Of a DNA stretch of 64,000 nt, positions 58,411 to 64,000 are shown piece after piece (positions within the stretch are counted from its first letter, which is position 1; each line of letters starts with the position of its first letter). The DNA is taken from contig OX375877.1 in NCBI GenBank assembly GCA_947359465.1, positions 69,976,698 through 70,040,697 on the forward strand, in the 5' to 3' direction. The notes under the pieces are model-generated. The model saw only the letters and a program-made list of their open reading frames with translations, did no database searches and was not told the origin of the DNA. Both the position numbers and the translations under genes were made by a program. The DNA comes from Metellina segmentata. Its lineage: Eukaryota; Arthropoda; Arachnida; Araneae; Tetragnathidae.

Positions 58411-60330
58411 CACTGCTCTGCAAAAAAACTATTTCTTCGAGCCCGGAAAACCATTCCTGCTGATTCTTATATAAAATGATTTCCTGAATTCGAATATGAC
58501 CCTCGTTTTCCCCCATCACCCAACGTTTTCTGAGGACGCCCCCCCCCTGTTTATCACTTTTCCATATAATATCATGGATATAAATTTGATTTGGAGTGGG
58601 GTAAAGGATTATTTTAACCATTAAATTTTTTCTGAGGGGCTACAGAGTTAAAAAGCTCTAAAACAAACATTTATAGCAAGGAGGGAGATTTGTCCCTTTT
58701 AAAAAAAATCATTAAAAATGATCGTTATTTTCCCTGTTTCTTTTCCGCAATTTTTTCACTTATTTTTTACATATTCCAGCCTCTCTTTTCCTCCACCAAC
58801 TCATAAAAATATATAGCAACAATTTTGGCTAAAAGCGGATGAGAGGTCCCGAATCCCACGCAAGAAAGTTTGGAAGATTCACTGTACGACGATGGCACTC
58901 TCAATATCTCGAGCGCTTCGTGGTTTGTGCAGGAATTTTCATGCTTTTGACTTGTTTAAACTTGCATTGCTTTTATCACTTTAGTTCTGAACAGCAAACA
59001 ATATCTTCACTCATTACAACTTTCGTAATACTAGAACAAACTTTTTCTAGGCGTGGATTCTGTGTTTCCAAATTCATTGTGTAAAACGGTCCAATTTTTT
59101 TTTAATTCTAACTTTTTCGAAGTGAATTACAGTACGTGAGTGTTAGTTGTGATTAATACAGAGTATTGACTTACTGATTAATAATGCCACGTGAGTGTAA
59201 ACGTCATCCCGATAGCTTCTGCCATGTTTGCGGTGAATTGACTTTAAAAGCGCAACGAACACCCCTTTCTCCGCTACTTAAAACTGCTTATTAATTTTAC
59301 TTTGATTGACAAGTTGGCGATCAGGACAAGGATTGGGCTCCAAAGTTTGGCTGCTCTACTTGTTACAGTAGCTTAACCAAATGGCTCAAAGATACCCGTA
59401 AATCAATACCATTTGCTGTGCGAATGGTTTCGCGCGAACCTCGCTGTCATCACACAGATTGTTACTTTTGAATAACTTCCACAGCCCAATCCTTTTCCTG
59501 ATCGCCAACTTGGTAATCAAAGTAAAATTGTTAAGCAGTTTTAAGAAGCGGAGAAAGAAGTTTTCGTTACGCTTTTAAACTCAACAACTTGGAAACACAG
59601 AATCCCCGCCTAGAATACCGAAAAGTTGACTCTATGATCGCGAAAGATGTACTGAGGGAAGATAACGATTACAGTTCACAGCTGTAGTGGTAAAAGCAAT
59701 GCAAGTTTATTTTAAACTTTTCAGAGCATAAAATATCCTGCGCAAACCACGAAGCGCGCAAGTTTTTCAAGAGTGCCACCGTCGTATAGTGAATCTTCCA
59801 AACTTTCTTGCGGATGAGGGATTTGTAACCTCTCCCCCCTCACCCGCTTTTAGCAAAAATTACTGCTATATATTTTTATTAATTGGGGTGTTTGGGGCAG
59901 TTAAAGGTGGGCTAAAACCTGGAATATGTAGAAAAGAAATGAAAAAATTGCGAAAAAAACCCAGAAAAAACGATCATTTTCATTAATTTTATTTTTACAA
60001 TTTAAGGAGCTATTCCCTCCCCCCCCCCCCAAAAAAAAAAAAAAAAAAAAAAAAACCTCCCTTCTTGCTAGAAATGATCGTGTTTAAGAACGCTTCACCT
60101 CTCTAGCCCCTCAGTAGAAATTTATCGGTCAAAATATACCTTTTCCCCATTCTAAATCAAATTTATGCTTATTAAAATTATATCGAATACTGCTAAAAAG
60201 GAGGGGGGGGGTGCTCTCCGGAAAACATTGGGTGATGGGGTAAAACGGCGGTCATTTTCGGATTCGGGAGGTCATTTTACATAAGTGTCAGCAAAAGTGG
60301 TGTCGGAGCTGATTTTCATGCAGAGCAGTG
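58411..60330. mobile_element. Foldback element, copy D
   Basis: Same arms and ends. It shares the AG-less spacer and the extra 65-aa frame with copy C and has different C/A tract lengths. Confidence 0.7.
59184..59471 (+). pseudogene. HPDSFC-type pseudogene, frame-preserved form (copy D)
   Basis: Same AG-less, two-stop form as copy C. Confidence 0.63.
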
Positions 60331-60524
60331 CTATCTAACTGTATATCTCTTAACTGTATACAATATTATGTTACTCGTGATGGCAACACAATCTTTTCCC
60401 GGCTCTATGTTTACTTCTCTTCTCATCCCTAGTTCTTTGGCCTTAACTGCACAAGGAAACCTGTCTTGTACAGTATTCATTGCGTTACGTTTCCTGATTA
60501 ATTTTACCCTGTTGCAAGCACAAA

Positions 60525-61394
60525 ATGGATAGTGCTGATGTTGAAAATTTTTCACAAAACGCTTCGAATGGTCATTTTGTGAGCGAATATACTGAGCGAC
60601 CTGTCTGCATTCAATGTGAACATTGTGGACATTGGTTTACAAAAAGAGCTCTTCAAGTTCACAATCAATTGTGTTCTAAGAATGAAAATTGCAAGTGCTA
60701 TGTCTGCATGGACAGTAAGAGGAAAAGCTTAAAAACAAGCCCTGAAAACAATCCTAGTGAAGAACTCTCACTCAGTCCAAATTGTTTTAATGATCAAAAC
60801 AAAAATGTTTTGAAAGATTGTTCAGATGCTCCGAATCCCAATATAGCAAATTTGAAAGGGAAGAAAAGAAAATTGAATGATGGATTGACCAATAGTGTAG
60901 AGAATGCTGCAACTATTCAAGTGCATCAAAACGGAAAACTGTGCAGCCGTAAATTGCTTTGCACCGCGTGTAACGAACATGTGTTGTGGGTTACATTTGG
61001 AACACACATATTGAAGCATTGCAAGACGGATGAAAACAATGCCATACAGTGTCCTGCAAAAGAATGCAAAAGAAGTTACAGATCAGCAAAAAATCTCCTT
61101 ATACATTACTACCTCCACGTTGTAAATCATCCTGACAATTGCCATCAGTGCCTCTGCAGTTATCCAAATTGTATGGACCACAACAAGAAAGAAATAACAA
61201 GCGATGAACACCAATGCTACATTTGCCTAAAGGTCTTCAGTCAACGCTTTTTGAATCCTCATATGGAATCGCACACCAAAGAGATGCACCTTTATAGTTG
61301 CTGTAAGTGCAAGCGCCCCTATCGTCGGTTACCGTTCCTCTCTCGTCATATGACCATGTGTCATGGCCTGGGACTTCAGGATAATTCAAACTGA
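60525..61394 (+). CDS. C2H2-type zinc-finger protein, 289 aa (copy D)
   Basis: Full-length paralogue. It carries G212S and the silent N190 change shared with copy C, plus private E188A in the tip of the third finger (between C181 and H194), a region that often contacts DNA in C2H2 fingers. It lies in the terminal unit, about 2.3 kb from the array edge. Confidence 0.84.
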   Translation: MDSADVENFSQNASNGHFVSEYTERPVCIQCEHCGHWFTKRALQVHNQLCSKNENCKCYVCMDSKRKSLKTSPENNPSEELSLSPNCFNDQNKNVLKDCSDAPNPNIANLKGKKRKLNDGLTNSVENAATIQVHQNGKLCSRKLLCTACNEHVLWVTFGTHILKHCKTDENNAIQCPAKECKRSYRSAKNLLIHYYLHVVNHPDNCHQCLCSYPNCMDHNKKEITSDEHQCYICLKVFSQRFLNPHMESHTKEMHLYSCCKCKRPYRRLPFLSRHMTMCHGLGLQDNSN

Positions 61395-63069
61395 AGCTGT
61401 GACAAGTTTGAATGTACCTGGGAGAAAACTAGTATCTACCATGTTTCCCATGAAGGATTGCTATTGGTCACAAGGATCCAGCCTTTCAATATAAAAATAT
61501 TCAAAGAAAACATCTCGCAGCATTGTGCCGTTTTCTATTCATAAGGACAGACATCACGTCATAAAGTAAAGATCTTAATCATAACCTGGCCTAAAGTTAT
61601 TGCTGCCATGGCAAGCATGCTACAAAATCTTCTTCAATTGCTTGTGAATTATTCATCAAAATGCAACTGTTGGTCGATATGTTCCTAACTTTTTCTCAGT
61701 TCACAAATCCTCAGAATATTGCCAGTTTTGTAGTTTAATACGGTTGTTATTGCAAGCAGAATTATGAAAAGATCTCTCAATCATGTTTGCATTTGATCCG
61801 ACTAGCAATCAGTAATCTAGAATGTTATTACATATGGGTTGTTATGATTTCTGTCGTCAAGTGCTTGAGCTGTCATTTCTGTTAAAAAATATTCAATACT
61901 TTATTATGGTTGTGTTTGTAATGTGTATTTGAAAATATTACAGAAAAGTTATTCAACTCATTCATTTCTTTGTGTAACTCGGGATTTATATGACACGATC
62001 TTCATATTTTGATACCAACCATACAAATCTTAAATTTCAACTGTAAACAGTTTCATTTTATAACAGTAAAATTCATAATATATCAACTGTGTTTATATAT
62101 TTCATCAACTAATAACACACACATTGTTACATCATTAATCAAATTATACATTTACCAGGTTTTAAGAATATGTAGATACCAAAACAGTACTAATTTCTGT
62201 ATTGATATTGGGTCATTTCACGTCAGTTCAAAGTGGTCATGTCAACTGTCTCGCATGTTGATGAAATTTGGTATTCACCCTTCCCTTATGGTTCAAAGAA
62301 ACCCCCACTATCTCAAACAGTTTTTATTTTATAGCATTTCCAAGTTTTGTTAAATCTGTGATGTCTCGCCCTCGAGACACCCTCGTCAAAAAATACCATA
62401 GTGTCATTTTATTTTATTTTTTCTTTATAACCAATCATCAGATTTCTATGAAATGTTTCAGAGCTCAAATATGCTAAGAATTTCAGGGGGGGAAAATACA
62501 ACAACACTCAAGAAATTTTGTAAATGCCTAAAAAAATTTATAAATGTACTTGTAGTCTAGTTTTTTTTGGTGTTATTACCAAATTTTTTCAGCATGTGGG
62601 TATAATGGAACAAGAAATTTTGTATGTTGAAAATTATTGCAAATATATGTTTTTTCTTAACAGAGAATGAAAAAAAAAATTTATTTTTTATTCCTTGGAA
62701 TGAAAATTTTACGCTTTGTGAACATTGCGGAGAAAAAATGGCTACTGAGTGGCCATTTTGTACAACTTTCAATCCATAGCTGGAAAAAGAAAATTAACTG
62801 AAATAAAGTTGTTCATCATAAAAGTAACATAATATTGCCTGTTATAGGTATTTCTCCCCCTCTCCCCCAAAGACGTGTCTATCTTACAACAGGAAAAAAA
62901 AATGTTTGTCTGCCATCTTGAAATAATGGATGCAGAGGCCAATTAACATTCATTTTAAATATATTGAGGTTTAATTCACAAAATGAAGCAGTTTTATAAC
63001 AGATACATTCATAACAATTCAACTAAAGTAAAAGATTACCATAACAGACTGCTATGATCAATTGATTAC

Positions 63070-63351
63070 CTTGTCAAGTTTAATGCTCCTCAGTTTCTTT
63101 GATGTAGCCTCAGTATCACCTGTAAGTTTTTCTTCCATTAATGCCACCCTCATTGGGAAATAAGCATGTTCTGCCAGTAATTGTATGTGGGCATTGTACA
63201 ATACCAAGCATATGCGGAAATGGTAATGCACAAGAATTGTCACAGCTAGGCCAACCATAGCCGTCTTCAGTAGAAAGCCATCCGACAGCTTCGGGACGTC
63301 ATGAGGTTTAGACGAGCAATTTCGTGGATTTTTCCACAACCCATTTGGGCC
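63070..63351 (-). CDS. Candidate membrane-protein exon (copy D)
   Basis: TAVSG is replaced by TAMVG through a cluster of changes, but the frame and borders hold even though the surrounding DNA is the most diverged of the array. Confidence 0.38.
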
Positions 63352-63714
63352 CTATTATATTATAGATCAGTTTTAAAAATACTTTTCTTTGGGGAGAGAT
63401 TTATCACTGAAATTTTAAATGGTTATGGTGAAATTAATTTTTTAAAATTTGACAGTTTAAATAATATTTTTTTAATTTCGAAATAAATATCTTCTTTTGT
63501 AAGGAATTATAATTAAGAAGCAGGAGCATGCCAGTCATTTTCAACTAAATGAAAACTAAATAATTTATTCAAGTACAAGAATTGAACTAACTTTCACATT
63601 CCGCATCAAAAACCATTAGAAAATCTTTTTAAAATTAATTTTAAATCAAAATATTCCAAGTTCAACATTTCTAATATATGGATTAAGGATACAAAATTTT
63701 TTCTAACATCAGAT

Positions 63715-64000
63715 TGAAGCACAAAAATTATAAAGCTAGCATTTATTAAAACAACTCTCAAAATTATATTTTTCTAAATTTACTGCAGTTACTCGACAGA
63801 CAAAAAAGGATGAAGCCAAACACTTGTTTCGTTACAGTAGTTTTTAAACATTTAATTTTTAAAACCTTAAATAACAAAAATATTAGTAAATACCAGTGAT
63901 GGTCAGGATCAAGTACCTTTGAGTATCGAATACACGATTAATCGATATAAGAATTGGAGAATTACGATATATGGCTCTTATATGAAAACAAAAACATCCA
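63715..64000. other. Right flank outside the tandem array
   Basis: AT-rich sequence with no counterpart at this place in the units. No gene is visible. At 63893 a CAGTGATGG motif is followed by GAGTATCGAATAC-like words. This resembles a hAT-family terminal inverted repeat and echoes the GTATTCGAATACC words at 13670-13935 inside the unit. The other end would lie beyond the window. Confidence 0.5.

Larger units (their letters stand above)
46277..63714. repeat. Tandem array copy D (terminal unit)
   Basis: Last unit of the array. It follows copy C closely until about 62850. From there substitutions and tract differences rise sharply: a shortened C/A tract near 62860, the ACCATAG cluster near 63254, and many changes after 63400. 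Homology stops after AGAT at 63711-63714. Higher divergence at an array edge fits weaker homogenisation there. Confidence 0.93.

Noticed and set aside
1..63714. Pure assembly duplication of one locus
   Set aside because: Copies carry distinct, partly shared substitutions and indels in a tree-like pattern, and the terminal copy is more diverged. Read depth would still be needed to fix the copy number.
1..63714. Giant transposon (Maverick/Polinton-like, 15-20 kb) repeated in tandem
   Set aside because: No integrase, DNA polymerase B, capsid or ATPase frames and no long terminal inverted repeats at unit borders.
1..64000. CRISPR array, prokaryotic operon or phage
   Set aside because: No short regularly spaced repeats, no ribosome-binding-site-led gene series. 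Element types are eukaryotic.

Overview
The window is eukaryotic nuclear DNA: AT-rich, no operons, dense with decayed transposable elements, and dominated by one very large tandem repeat. A tRNA-headed SINE, a non-autonomous Helitron, hAT-like fragments, a Jockey/CR1-like LINE fossil and SGNH-esterase fossils point to an arthropod. The SINE body and the HPDSFC-type pseudogene resemble repeats I associate with spiders, so an arachnid is my best guess. That is inference, not proof.

Layout: almost the whole window (1-63714) is a head-to-tail array of a ~17.46 kb unit. ORF positions recur at offsets of 17461, 17465 and 17467 bp. The array leaves the window on the left and ends at ~63714, where similarity to the other copies stops and 286 bp of non-repeated DNA follow. 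Phased from that right edge, the window holds a partial copy A (1-11353) and complete copies B (11354-28811), C (28812-46276) and D (46277-63714). The copies are nearly identical and differ by scattered substitutions, small indels and homopolymer lengths. The last ~0.9 kb of D is clearly more diverged.

Each complete unit contains, in order: a minus-strand reverse-transcriptase fossil; AT-rich DNA with old internal duplications; a hAT-like region; a SINE with a perfect 15 bp target-site duplication, inserted into a minus-strand ORF; a ~165 bp minisatellite; a 207 bp direct repeat; a Helitron nested inside an inverted-repeat element; a GC-rich island; a minus-strand 120-aa ORF; a second copy of the 207 bp repeat; two more members of the inverted-repeat family; an SGNH-hydrolase pseudogene; a 1.9 kb foldback element holding a broken zinc-binding-type gene; an intact 289-aa C2H2 zinc-finger ORF; and a minus-strand candidate exon for a membrane protein.

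The only strong protein-coding gene is the zinc-finger ORF, open in all four copies (8145, 25603, 43071, 60525). The array is therefore a macrosatellite-like or segmental tandem amplification carrying a putative nuclear DNA-binding protein gene, similar in architecture to gene-bearing macrosatellites such as D4Z4/DUX4 but unrelated in sequence as far as I can see. Most other open frames are small, fall inside repeats, and are not annotated as genes.
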